From: Cyclobacteriaceae bacterium
GTDB taxonomy: Bacteria > Bacteroidota > Bacteroidia > Cytophagales > Cyclobacteriaceae
Assembly: GCA_026003355.1 (NCBI GenBank)
Contig: BPHC01000011.1
Coordinates: forward strand, 20,099-84,098
Direction of reading: 5' to 3'
Length of the DNA stretch: 64,000 nucleotides
Made by a program: the position numbers and the translations under genes. The notes under the pieces were generated by a model. That model did no database searches. It was given only the letters and a program-made list of their open reading frames with translations, and was not told the DNA's origin. This document shows, piece after piece, positions 43,573-52,033 of this stretch (its first letter is position 1; every line of letters begins with the position of its first letter).

Positions 43573-45024
43573 ATGAACATGTACCGGTTGGTTGTTTTTA
43601 TTATCCTTCTTGCCACAGTGCCTGCAAAGGCCCAGAACAAACCCGGATATGCCATTCGGTTTAACATAAACGGCCTTAAAGATACTACGGTTTTCCTGGG
43701 TTACTACTATGGTGAAAGCACCTTTGTACGCGACACAGCCCGGGTGGATAAAAGCGGCCGGTTTGTGTTTGATGGAAAAAATCCCCTGCCCCAGGGTGTT
43801 TACTTTCTTGTGCTGGATAAAACCCGTCTATTCGATTTTGTGATAGGGCATAACCAGCATTTCGCCATTCAAACCGATGCCTCCGACTATATAAGAAAAG
43901 CGGTAATAAGCGATGATACCGATAACCAGCTCTTTTTTGAAAACATGCGCTTTAACATGGAGCGCAACAAAGAAGCCGAGCCATTTGTAAAAGTGCTTCA
44001 GGATTCGACCATTAAAGATCCCGCGCAAATTGCCGCAGCACGCGAAGGCTGGAAAAAGATAAACGAAAAAGTTATTGCCCACCAGAAGGATATCATAGCC
44101 CGCCATCCCAATACCATGACGGCCCGCCTGCTAAAAACCCAGCAACGCATTGAGATACCCGAACCACCCCAACGGCCCGACGGCACCATAGACTCTGCCT
44201 TTCAACTGCGCTACTACCGGCAGCACTTCTTCGATAACTTTGATTTAAGCGATGACGCCCTGATACGGCTGCCCCAGCCACTGTACAGCCAAAAGGTTAA
44301 TGAATACCTTGACCGACTTTATGTACAACAGGCCGATACACTCAAAAAGGTTATTACCCGGTTGGTAGAAAAGGCAAAAACCAATAACGAGACCTACAAA
44401 TACCTGGTTTGGGTGCTTACCATTAAGTACCAGAAACCGGAAATTATGGGTCTTGATGAACTGTTTGTTTACCTGTACGATACCTATTATGCCTCGGGCC
44501 AGATGGATTTCTGGATAAACGAAAAACTGAAAAAGAACCTGAAAGACCATGCCGACCAGTTGCGCAAAAGTTTAATTGGCCGCACGGCACCAAATCTCAT
44601 CATGCTCGATGCCAACCTGCAACCCAGGTCGCTGTATAACCTGAAAAACAAATACACCATTGTATATTTTTTCGATCCGGACTGCGGGCACTGCAAAACC
44701 GAAACACCCAAGCTGGTTTCATTTTACAACAAAAACAAACAGAAGTTCGATCTGGAAGTATTTGCGGTTAGTGCCGACACCTCTATGCAGAAAATGCGCG
44801 ACTACATTAAGGAAATGAAAATGCCCTGGATTACGGTTAACGGTCCGCGCTCGTACGTGGGCTCTTACCACGATCTGTATGATGCACAAACCACCCCCAC
44901 CCTGATTATTCTGGACGACAAAAAGAAAATTATAGGAAAAAAAATTGTTTCTGAACAACTGGAAGAATTTTTCACCAAATACGAGCGCCTGAAGAACCTT
45001 CAGGGAAAAACGGCCGGAAGCTGA
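43573..45024 (+). CDS. TlpA-like thiol-disulfide protein with DUF4369/DUF5106 regions
   Basis: 483 residues with a signal peptide (ending near AKAQN). A beta-rich N-terminal part (about 25-110, LKDTTVFLGYYYGE, RVDKSGRFVFDG) resembles DUF4369, and the helical middle (about 120-340) resembles DUF5106. The C-terminal thioredoxin domain has FFDPDCGHCKTETPKL (CxxC = CGHC) and a cis-Pro in TTPTLIILD. It is predicted as a periplasmic disulfide reductase. A TAACTTTA box at 43549-43556 lies 17 bases before the start. Confidence 0.88.
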   Translation: MNMYRLVVFIILLATVPAKAQNKPGYAIRFNINGLKDTTVFLGYYYGESTFVRDTARVDKSGRFVFDGKNPLPQGVYFLVLDKTRLFDFVIGHNQHFAIQTDASDYIRKAVISDDTDNQLFFENMRFNMERNKEAEPFVKVLQDSTIKDPAQIAAAREGWKKINEKVIAHQKDIIARHPNTMTARLLKTQQRIEIPEPPQRPDGTIDSAFQLRYYRQHFFDNFDLSDDALIRLPQPLYSQKVNEYLDRLYVQQADTLKKVITRLVEKAKTNNETYKYLVWVLTIKYQKPEIMGLDELFVYLYDTYYASGQMDFWINEKLKKNLKDHADQLRKSLIGRTAPNLIMLDANLQPRSLYNLKNKYTIVYFFDPDCGHCKTETPKLVSFYNKNKQKFDLEVFAVSADTSMQKMRDYIKEMKMPWITVNGPRSYVGSYHDLYDAQTTPTLIILDDKKKIIGKKIVSEQLEEFFTKYERLKNLQGKTAGS

Positions 45025-45206
45025 ATCTTTTGCGTACAGGGTCTGTACAAAACCGGACAGTGCCACACTGCCGCACCCTGCATCCGTAACCTAAAAACGT
45101 GCTTTATCACCAAAAAAGGCCTTTCGTGTGGGTATTGGTATAAAGCGGCACAGTTCATGCAACTTTTTCACGCCAAACAGGTATCAACACCATAAACCCC
45201 AACAAT

Positions 45207-45701
45207 ATGAACTGGATAGCCCGCCTAACCGGTACCCGCAAACGCCCCAAAGCCCGCTGCCCCATTACAGGCGAAACCATTGAACCCGAATTCGGATATC
45301 TGCTTACCACAGCGCAGATAATCGCCTCAGAAAAATTCTGGGATATGGTTATGACCGAACCGGAAACCCTTTCGTACACCATGGCGCATTTCAGCAACGA
45401 TACAAATGGTACGCACATGCGCAGCCTTATTTTTGAAAAATACAGCCAAAGGCCCGGGCCATGGATGATTTCGGATACATGCATCGGAATGTTTGAGGTA
45501 AACCGGCACACGGCCCGTAACCTGGCCCGTTTGTGGTGGCAGGCCGGGGGCAGTTTTACGCCCGACCACTGCGGCCCCGCAACCGAAACCGTTGCTCCTG
45601 ACGAACTAAGCCGCTGGAAATCGTATGCCATACTCGAAGCCGGCCGCGAAAGGTTAAATAAGATTAAGCTGCGCGAGGCCGCTATAAGGGCCGCTCAATA
45701 G
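45207..45701 (+). CDS. Hypothetical protein with scattered conserved-looking Cys
   Basis: 164 residues, soluble, unrecognised. Cys occurs in RCPITGETIEPEFGYLL, SDTCIGMF and TPDHCGP, which could suggest a metal site. Trp- and Arg-rich segments (ARNLARLWWQAGG) are also present. The stop overlaps the end of the convergent polyprenyl synthase gene by 20 bases. The 182 bp upstream contains no recognisable gene, only a short dyad GTACAG-GGT-CTGTAC at 45034-45048. Confidence 0.55.
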   Translation: MNWIARLTGTRKRPKARCPITGETIEPEFGYLLTTAQIIASEKFWDMVMTEPETLSYTMAHFSNDTNGTHMRSLIFEKYSQRPGPWMISDTCIGMFEVNRHTARNLARLWWQAGGSFTPDHCGPATETVAPDELSRWKSYAILEAGRERLNKIKLREAAIRAAQ

Positions 45702-46656
45702 TAAATTGCACCAGCTGGCGGAGTGCATTTTTATATACCGATTCCGGCACGTCATCCAGCAAGCCAAGTGCTTCGGCATGGTAGGAATTCATGCGGTTTA
45801 TGGCATAGTCCATTCCGCCGGCCTGCTTTACAAAATCTATCACCTGCCGTACCTGCCTGTTGCCGGGGTTATCGTTTTTAACGATGCGCAGAATTTTTCT
45901 TTTTTCCATCCAGCCGGCCTGCTGCAAGGCATAAATAAGCGGAAGGGTCATTTTCTTTTCTTTGATGTCAATGCCACGGGGTTTACCGATTTCATCATCA
46001 CCGTAATCGAATAAATCGTCTTTAATCTGGAAGGCCATGCCTGCCTTTTCACCAAACAACCTGAATTGTTCAGTTCTCCGGCTGTCGCTTCCGGCCGCTG
46101 CCGCGCCCACTGCACAGCAGGCAGCAATTAACGATGCGGTTTTCTGCCGGATAATCTCCTCGTAGTCGGCTTCACTTATATCGAGCTTCCGGGCCTTTTC
46201 CATTTGCAGCAGCTCGCCTTCGCTCATTTGGCGCACGGCCTCTGTTACAATTTTCAGCAGGTTATATTCCTGATGCTCGACCGAAAGAATAAGGCCGCGC
46301 GAAAGTAAAAAGTCACCTACCAGCACAGCAATTTTGTTTTTCCACAGGGCATTGACGGAAAAGAACCCCCTGCGGTAGTTGGCATCATCAACCACATCAT
46401 CGTGCACCAGGGTAGCCGTGTGCAGCAACTCAATAAGGGCAGCCCCCCGGTAGGCCGACTCGTTTATTTGCCCGCAGGCACCGGCTGAAAGGAACACAAA
46501 CATGGGCCGCATTTGCTTGCCCTTGCGCTTTACAATATAGCGCATAATGCGGTCCAGCAGCATAACCCGGGTTTGCATAGAAGCCCTGAATTTGCGCTCA
46601 AATTCCTCCATTTCGCGGGCTATCGGGGCCTTGATATCATTTAAATGCAATGCCAT
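45682..46656 (-). CDS. Trans-polyprenyl diphosphate synthase
   Basis: 324 residues from the ATG at 46656 (MALHLNDIKAPI); the frame stays open 35 codons upstream, but that part lacks family features. The first Asp-rich motif is HDDVVDDA and the second KDDLFDY, with GKQMRPM and ATLVHDD in between as in octaprenyl/solanesyl synthases. It makes a long-chain polyprenyl diphosphate, probably for menaquinone. Its upstream region is shared with divergent corA. Confidence 0.92.
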   Translation of the reverse strand: MALHLNDIKAPIAREMEEFERKFRASMQTRVMLLDRIMRYIVKRKGKQMRPMFVFLSAGACGQINESAYRGAALIELLHTATLVHDDVVDDANYRRGFFSVNALWKNKIAVLVGDFLLSRGLILSVEHQEYNLLKIVTEAVRQMSEGELLQMEKARKLDISEADYEEIIRQKTASLIAACCAVGAAAAGSDSRRTEQFRLFGEKAGMAFQIKDDLFDYGDDEIGKPRGIDIKEKKMTLPLIYALQQAGWMEKRKILRIVKNDNPGNRQVRQVIDFVKQAGGMDYAINRMNSYHAEALGLLDDVPESVYKNALRQLVQFTIERPL

Positions 46657-46759
46657 GCGGGCACAATTATACAACGGTGCCGGGTGTAAAAAAACCAAAA
46701 CCTGTACCGGCATGCGCAGCATATAAACCGAATTTTTATATTGGCATAAAACCAATTGC

Positions 46760-47776
46760 ATGCAAGGCAGGTACCTAACCGCCCGGCCACCCGCTCAGGG
46801 CGAAATCCTTGAACTGATAACCTACAACCAGCAGGAGTACGAACATCTGGACAACCTGTCGCTTGCCGATTTACTGGCCGAAATAAAACCCGACCGGGTA
46901 AACTGGCTTAATGTGGATGGCCTGACCGATAACGAAATTGTGGCGGGCATACAACAACACTTTAACCTGCACAGCCTGCTCATTGAAGATGTGCTGGAAG
47001 ACCAGCGACCAAAAGCCGAGGAATATGACGATTACCTGTTCTTTACGCTTAAAATGGTGCACAGCATTAAAGCCGGATATATTGACTATGAACAGATAAG
47101 CTTTGTTTTGGGACACAACTTTTTAATATCGTTTCAGGAAAAGGAAGGCGACCTGTTTGACGCCTTCCGCAATCGCATTCGCCTGGACCAGGGACGCGTG
47201 CGCAAAAAAGGAGCCGACTACCTGCTGTACCGGCTGCTGGATATTATTACCGATAATTACTACCTGGTGCTCGATAATGTGGGCGAAAGAATTGAGCGCA
47301 TTGAAGATGAACTTTCAGAGGGCATAACCAATGATTTTACCTTTCAGCGCATACAGCGGCTTCGCAAGGAACTCATATACCTTCGCAAGGCGGTTTACCC
47401 GGTGCGCGATGCCCTTTCGAAACTTGTAAAGGACGATTCGCCTTTTATTGAGCCCGAAACCACACGCTTCTATGCCGATGTATATGACCATGTGGTACAC
47501 CTGATTGATTCGCTTGATACCTATAAAGATCTTACAACTTCCCTGCTTGACATTCATGTAAACACCCGGAATAATCAGCTTAATCAAATTATGAAGGTAC
47601 TAACCATTATCTCTACCATATTCATACCCCTTACCTTTATTGTGGGTATTTATGGCATGAATTTTAAATATATGCCCGAGTTGGACTGGAAATGGGGCTA
47701 CCCGGCAGTAATGCTCATTATGTTTGTGCTGGCGCTGGGCATGCTGGTGTACTTTAAGTTAAAAAAGTGGTTTTAG
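46760..47776 (+). CDS. corA: CorA family Mg2+/Co2+ channel
   Basis: 338 residues. The large N-terminal cytosolic part carries WLNVDGL and IEDVLEDQRPKAEEYDDYLFF. Two C-terminal membrane helices follow, with the pore signature YGMNF at about 298. CorA pentamers import Mg2+ and Co2+ at the inner membrane. It is transcribed divergently from the polyprenyl synthase (103 bp between starts). Confidence 0.94.
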   Translation: MQGRYLTARPPAQGEILELITYNQQEYEHLDNLSLADLLAEIKPDRVNWLNVDGLTDNEIVAGIQQHFNLHSLLIEDVLEDQRPKAEEYDDYLFFTLKMVHSIKAGYIDYEQISFVLGHNFLISFQEKEGDLFDAFRNRIRLDQGRVRKKGADYLLYRLLDIITDNYYLVLDNVGERIERIEDELSEGITNDFTFQRIQRLRKELIYLRKAVYPVRDALSKLVKDDSPFIEPETTRFYADVYDHVVHLIDSLDTYKDLTTSLLDIHVNTRNNQLNQIMKVLTIISTIFIPLTFIVGIYGMNFKYMPELDWKWGYPAVMLIMFVLALGMLVYFKLKKWF

Positions 47777-47810
47777 ATTTTGTTGCAGCTAATTACAAAC
47801 CCATGCCAAT

Positions 47811-48794
47811 ATGCTCTTAACTATTACTCTTCTGCTGGCAGGTTTTGCCGTGCTCATTAAAGGTGCCGATTTTCTGGTGAGCGGAGCCTCTTCGGTTGCC
47901 AGAAAAATGGGCATTTCTTCGCTGGCCATAGGTTTAACCGTGGTTGCCTTTGGTACTTCGGCTCCTGAGTTGGTGGTTAGCCTCATTGCAGCCATTGATG
48001 GCAAGGCCGATGCCTCATTCGGAAATGTTATAGGTAGCAACAATTTCAATCTGATGTTTATTCTTGGTGTTTGCGGCATTATTTATCCGCTTACAGTACA
48101 ACGCAATACGGTAAAATATGAAGTGCCTTTGTCCATACTGGCCGCCATAGGGCTGTTCGTGCTGGCAAACGATAGTATAATATGGAAGCATACCCGTAAC
48201 GTTCTGTCCCGAACAGATGCCGTAATTTTACTGTTGTTCTTTACCGGTTTTTTAATGTACATCTACCGAACCATGAAAAATGAAACCACTTACGAAGAGA
48301 CCCCCATAAACCTCTATAGTACTCCGGTTTCTGTGTTGCGTACCGCTGGCGGGCTTGCCATGCTGGTGGCCGGCGGAAAGCTGGTGGTTGATAACGCTGT
48401 TGCCATTGCCAGCCACTTTGGCCTGAGCGAAAGAATTATAGGCCTCACCATTCTTGCTGCGGGTACTTCACTGCCCGAACTGGCCACCTCGGCAGTAGCT
48501 GCTTATAAAAAGAATACCGACATTGCCATTGGCAATGTAGTGGGCTCCAATATTTTTAACATTTTCTTTATTCTGGGTTTAACGGGTATTATTCAGCCCA
48601 TGCATTATAATGCCTCCATGAATCTGGACCTGTACATTCTCGTAATCTCCACGCTGGTGCTCATGATTTTTATGTTTACCATCAAAAGACGGAGGCTTGA
48701 CCGTTGGGAAGCCGTTATTTTGCTTGTGGCTTATCTGGTATATACCATCTATCAGATAGGCGCAGACCAGGTGCCGTCTGCAAACAATCTCTGA
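47811..48794 (+). CDS. Na+/Ca2+ antiporter, CaCA family (first copy)
   Basis: 327 residues, about ten membrane helices. The two inverted alpha-repeats are clear: GTSAPELVVSLIAAIDGKADASFGN in the first half and GTSLPELATSAVAAYKKNTDIAIGN in the second, as in YrbG-type calcium/sodium exchangers. Metal substrate is inferred from the family. It is directly followed (58 bp) by a paralogue of nearly the same length, and preceded by corA, so the block is cation-transport rich. Confidence 0.9.
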   Translation: MLLTITLLLAGFAVLIKGADFLVSGASSVARKMGISSLAIGLTVVAFGTSAPELVVSLIAAIDGKADASFGNVIGSNNFNLMFILGVCGIIYPLTVQRNTVKYEVPLSILAAIGLFVLANDSIIWKHTRNVLSRTDAVILLLFFTGFLMYIYRTMKNETTYEETPINLYSTPVSVLRTAGGLAMLVAGGKLVVDNAVAIASHFGLSERIIGLTILAAGTSLPELATSAVAAYKKNTDIAIGNVVGSNIFNIFFILGLTGIIQPMHYNASMNLDLYILVISTLVLMIFMFTIKRRRLDRWEAVILLVAYLVYTIYQIGADQVPSANNL

Positions 48795-48852
48795 CTTTAT
48801 TTCTTTAATTAAAAAAAAACTATTTTAGCCCGTCAAACAAACCCTTCCTTAC

Positions 48853-49824
48853 ATGCTCTTCTGGGCCGTTGCCCTGCTGATAGCGGGCTTTATTATTCTG
48901 ATTAAAGGTGCCGACCTGATGGTAAGTGGCGCTTCTTCTATGGCAAAAAAATTCGGCATTTCGGCTATTGCCATTGGCCTCACGGTAGTTTCGTTTGGTA
49001 CTTCAGCCCCCGAATTAATAGTGAGCCTGCTATCGGCCGTGAACGGAAAAGCCGATGCCTCATTCGGCAATGTTATTGGCAGCAACAATTTTAACCTGTT
49101 CTGCATCCTGGGAGTTTCGGGCTTAATTTATCCGCTGGTTGTACAACGCAATACGGTTAAGTTCGAAGTGCCCATTTCAATTGCAGCCATTCTGATTTTG
49201 TATGTACTGGTAAACGACCGGTGGTTCGGGGCAGCGCAAAACATCCTGTCGCGCTACGATGCCGTGGTGTTGCTGGTGCTCTTCATTACTTTCATGATGT
49301 ATGTTTACCGCACCATGAAGAAAACCTCCGATTATGAGGAGGCTCCTATAAAAATTTTCTCCACGCCCGTCTCGATATTGCTGGTGGTTTCAGGGCTGGT
49401 TATGCTGGTACTGGGTGGCAAACTGGTAGTAGATAATGCCGTAAGCCTTGCCAATTATTTTGGCCTGAGCCAGAAAATTATCGGACTTACCATTCTTGCC
49501 ACAGGAACTTCTCTGCCCGAACTGGCTACTTCGGCCGTTGCCGCCTACAAAAAGAACACTGACATTGCTATTGGCAACGTGGTGGGCTCTAATATATTTA
49601 ACATCTTTTTTATTTTAGGTGTTACCGGGGCGGTTCAGCCGATGCATTACAACGATGCAATGAATTTCGACCTCAGGGTACTGCTGGCCGGTTCGGTGAT
49701 TTTGATGATCTTTATGTTTACGCTCAATACGCGTAAGCTGGACCGGTGGGAGGCCTTTCTTCTTTTTACAGGCTACATTGTGTACACTGTATTTCTTATT
49801 GGTATGGAAAAGAGTGCGGGTTAG
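48853..49824 (+). CDS. Na+/Ca2+ antiporter, CaCA family (second copy)
   Basis: 323 residues, a paralogue of the gene just upstream with the same two alpha-repeats (GTSAPELIVSLLSAVNGKADASFGN and GTSLPELATSAVAAYKKNTDIAIGN). Long stretches agree closely between the copies, such as the one following the second repeat (VVGSNIFNIFFILG), indicating a tandem duplication. The first half has diverged more. The stop overlaps the end of the convergent coiled-coil lipoprotein gene by 4 bases. Confidence 0.9.
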   Translation: MLFWAVALLIAGFIILIKGADLMVSGASSMAKKFGISAIAIGLTVVSFGTSAPELIVSLLSAVNGKADASFGNVIGSNNFNLFCILGVSGLIYPLVVQRNTVKFEVPISIAAILILYVLVNDRWFGAAQNILSRYDAVVLLVLFITFMMYVYRTMKKTSDYEEAPIKIFSTPVSILLVVSGLVMLVLGGKLVVDNAVSLANYFGLSQKIIGLTILATGTSLPELATSAVAAYKKNTDIAIGNVVGSNIFNIFFILGVTGAVQPMHYNDAMNFDLRVLLAGSVILMIFMFTLNTRKLDRWEAFLLFTGYIVYTVFLIGMEKSAG

Positions 49825-50582
49825 TTAACTTTTTCTTCCAGCTCGCTTATTTTGGCAGCGGCTTCCTTTTTACCAAGGCTCAGGGCTTTCTTATACCATT
49901 CAAGTGCTTCTTTCAGTGTCTCTTTCTTCTTGCGGGGTGCCAGTTTGGTACGGTTGGCTGCTTCTTCCGTAGCCTGTGCCCGCGCATAGGCAGCATCGGC
50001 TTCGCTTATCTTCGATTGAATCATGATCTGCTGAATGCGGGCTTCAATCAAAGCCAGTTCCTGTTCCTTGGCCGCAATCTGGGCCTCTTTGTCGGACAAC
50101 TGGCTTTCGAGCATCGTTGCCAGATCCGACAGGTTACGGTTCTCGCTCCGGTATCGCTCCACCTGCTCCTGCAAAGCAATTATTTCGTTGGTTTTGGTTT
50201 CCAGATCGGCCTTAAGCCGGGCCACCTGGCGCGCGTAGGCAGCCACCGAGCTCCTGGAGTTTTTCAGGGCCTTCTCCAGTTCGTTTATTTTGCGCTCGGT
50301 TTCTTTTACATACTTATTAATGTCTTTCATCCGGGCGGTATAATCATCATAGGTGGTTCCTTCCACCATGTTTATGCGCAACAACTGCCGGCTTGCATCA
50401 ATAGAATCCATTAGTGTGCCTACTTCGGCCAGTGTATTGGCAAGGCGCTGCGAAGTTTCCAGTTCAACTTTAAGCGAATCAACCTGTGCCTGAAGCTCGG
50501 CCTTTTCGCGGGCTCCGCAACCGGAAAGTATCCCTGTGAAACACACAGTAACAAGCGCGGAAAAAAGGAGCATATTTTTCAT
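49821..50582 (-). CDS. Coiled-coil lipoprotein with a C-terminal TPR-like segment
   Basis: 253 residues from the ATG at 50582, chosen because it gives a lipoprotein signal (TGILSGCG, lipobox LSGC); the upstream extension of 27 codons does not. A long coiled coil (about 25-190, ELQAQVDSLKVELETSQ and similar) is followed by an Ala-rich stretch and one TPR/Sel1-like motif (ALEWYKKALSLGKKEAAAKISEL). Function unknown; a periplasmic structural or scaffold role is plausible but not shown. Confidence 0.75.
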   Translation of the reverse strand: MKNMLLFSALVTVCFTGILSGCGAREKAELQAQVDSLKVELETSQRLANTLAEVGTLMDSIDASRQLLRINMVEGTTYDDYTARMKDINKYVKETERKINELEKALKNSRSSVAAYARQVARLKADLETKTNEIIALQEQVERYRSENRNLSDLATMLESQLSDKEAQIAAKEQELALIEARIQQIMIQSKISEADAAYARAQATEEAANRTKLAPRKKKETLKEALEWYKKALSLGKKEAAAKISELEEKVN

Positions 50583-50704
50583 ACACCTGATATTTACATT
50601 CAAAAATAACAGGTTTTCGGTGCGCTTGTATTCGGGTAAAAATATTTTGCCCCAAACCGCCAAAGCTTTTTTTAATGTCCGGCCCCGTTTAAATTAGCCG
50701 CATT

Positions 50705-52000
50705 ATGGAACCGGATACCCCCCACCAACTGCCGGGCTTGGCCAGCATCGGGCTGCCCAGGATAGTAGTGGTTGGGGGAGGCTTTGGCGGCCTTGAGCTG
50801 GTAAAAAAACTCGTCCGCGCCCCCTACCAGGTTGTGCTTATCGATAAACACAACCACCACACCTTTCAGCCCCTGTTGTATCAGGTAGCCACTTCCGGTC
50901 TGGAAACCAGCTCTATCGTGTTCCCATTCCGCAAGCGGTTTCAGCATAAGAGCAACATTTACTTCCGTATGGGAGAGGTAATCCACGTACACCCTGAGCA
51001 AAAAAGAATTGACACATCCATAGGAAGTATTGATTACGATTACCTGGTAATTGCAACGGGTGCGGTTACGAATTTCTACGGCATGAAAGATGCCGAGCAA
51101 CATGCCCTGGGTATGAAGTCAATAGTGGACGCCATTAAGCTGCGCAATACCATTATCCGCAATTTCGAGCAGGCCCTGCTTACCACCGACCGCATTAAGC
51201 GAAACGCATTAATGGATTTTATGATTGTGGGAGGCGGACCCACTGGGGTAGAACTTGCCGGAGCGCTGGCTGAACTTAAAAAGCACGTGTTTCCAAAAGA
51301 TTATCCGGAACTGCAACTTGATGATATGGATATCTATTTGGTTGAAGCCGCACCCAAACTTCTGGGCAGCATGTCGGCACAGGCTTCTGAAAAAGCCCTT
51401 GAATACCTCAACAAAATGGGGGTAAAGGTTATGCTTAACACGGCCGTTAAAAGTTACAACGGTGAAGAAGTACTGCTGGCCAGCGGAGAGAAGCTGCTGT
51501 GCAAAACCCTTATCTGGACGGCCGGAGTACGGGCCAATCCCCTGCCCGGTTTGCCCCCGGAAAGCTTAACCCGTAACGGCCGGTGCCGCGTAGATGCATA
51601 CAACCGGGTGGTTGGTTTCGATAACATTTTTGCCATTGGCGATGTTGCCTGCATGGAAGGTGACCCCGGCTGGAAGAACGGGCATCCGATGGTGGCCCCG
51701 CCGGCCATGCAGCAGGGACGCTGGCTGGCCAAAAATTTTATACGCATGGCAAAAGGAAAAAGCCTGAAACCCTTTCGGTATTTTGATAAGGGCACCATGG
51801 CCACCGTTGGCCGAAACAAAGCGGTAGTGGATTTGCGCGGCCTGCGCTTTCAGGGATTCTTTGCCTGGTACATATGGATGTTTGTGCACCTGCTCTACCT
51901 GATTGGCTTCAGGAATAAAATATTTGTGTTTTTAAACTGGATCTGGAGTTATTTTAGCTATGATAAAAGCAATCGCCTGATTATCGGACGACCGCAGTAA
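50705..52000 (+). CDS. ndh: Type II NADH dehydrogenase
   Basis: 431 residues. The FAD motif is VVVGGGFGGLEL (about 20-31), the quinone-related segment is HTFQPLLYQVATSGLE, the NAD motif is FMIVGGGPTGVELAGALAE, and a C-terminal hydrophobic region (FFAWYIWMFVHLLYLIGF) attaches it to the membrane. It oxidises NADH to reduce menaquinone without pumping protons. A TAAATTAG box, close to TAnnTTTG, lies at 50690-50697. It ends 33 bp before kup. Confidence 0.92.
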   Translation: MEPDTPHQLPGLASIGLPRIVVVGGGFGGLELVKKLVRAPYQVVLIDKHNHHTFQPLLYQVATSGLETSSIVFPFRKRFQHKSNIYFRMGEVIHVHPEQKRIDTSIGSIDYDYLVIATGAVTNFYGMKDAEQHALGMKSIVDAIKLRNTIIRNFEQALLTTDRIKRNALMDFMIVGGGPTGVELAGALAELKKHVFPKDYPELQLDDMDIYLVEAAPKLLGSMSAQASEKALEYLNKMGVKVMLNTAVKSYNGEEVLLASGEKLLCKTLIWTAGVRANPLPGLPPESLTRNGRCRVDAYNRVVGFDNIFAIGDVACMEGDPGWKNGHPMVAPPAMQQGRWLAKNFIRMAKGKSLKPFRYFDKGTMATVGRNKAVVDLRGLRFQGFFAWYIWMFVHLLYLIGFRNKIFVFLNWIWSYFSYDKSNRLIIGRPQ

Positions 52001-52033
52001 TTTTTAAACAAAGTTTTACCTTTAAGCCCGCAC

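Noticed and set aside
45034..45048. Dyad GTACAG-GGT-CTGTAC as a terminator
   Set aside because: No T tract follows on the plus strand and the stem is only 6 bp; it is noted only as a dyad.
46756..46765. Palindrome TTGCATGCAA over the corA start
   Set aside because: It includes the start codon itself and is short, so it is probably chance.
49746..50414. 222-codon frame opposite the coiled-coil lipoprotein
   Set aside because: Antisense shadow; the lipoprotein frame has a lipobox and coherent coiled coil.
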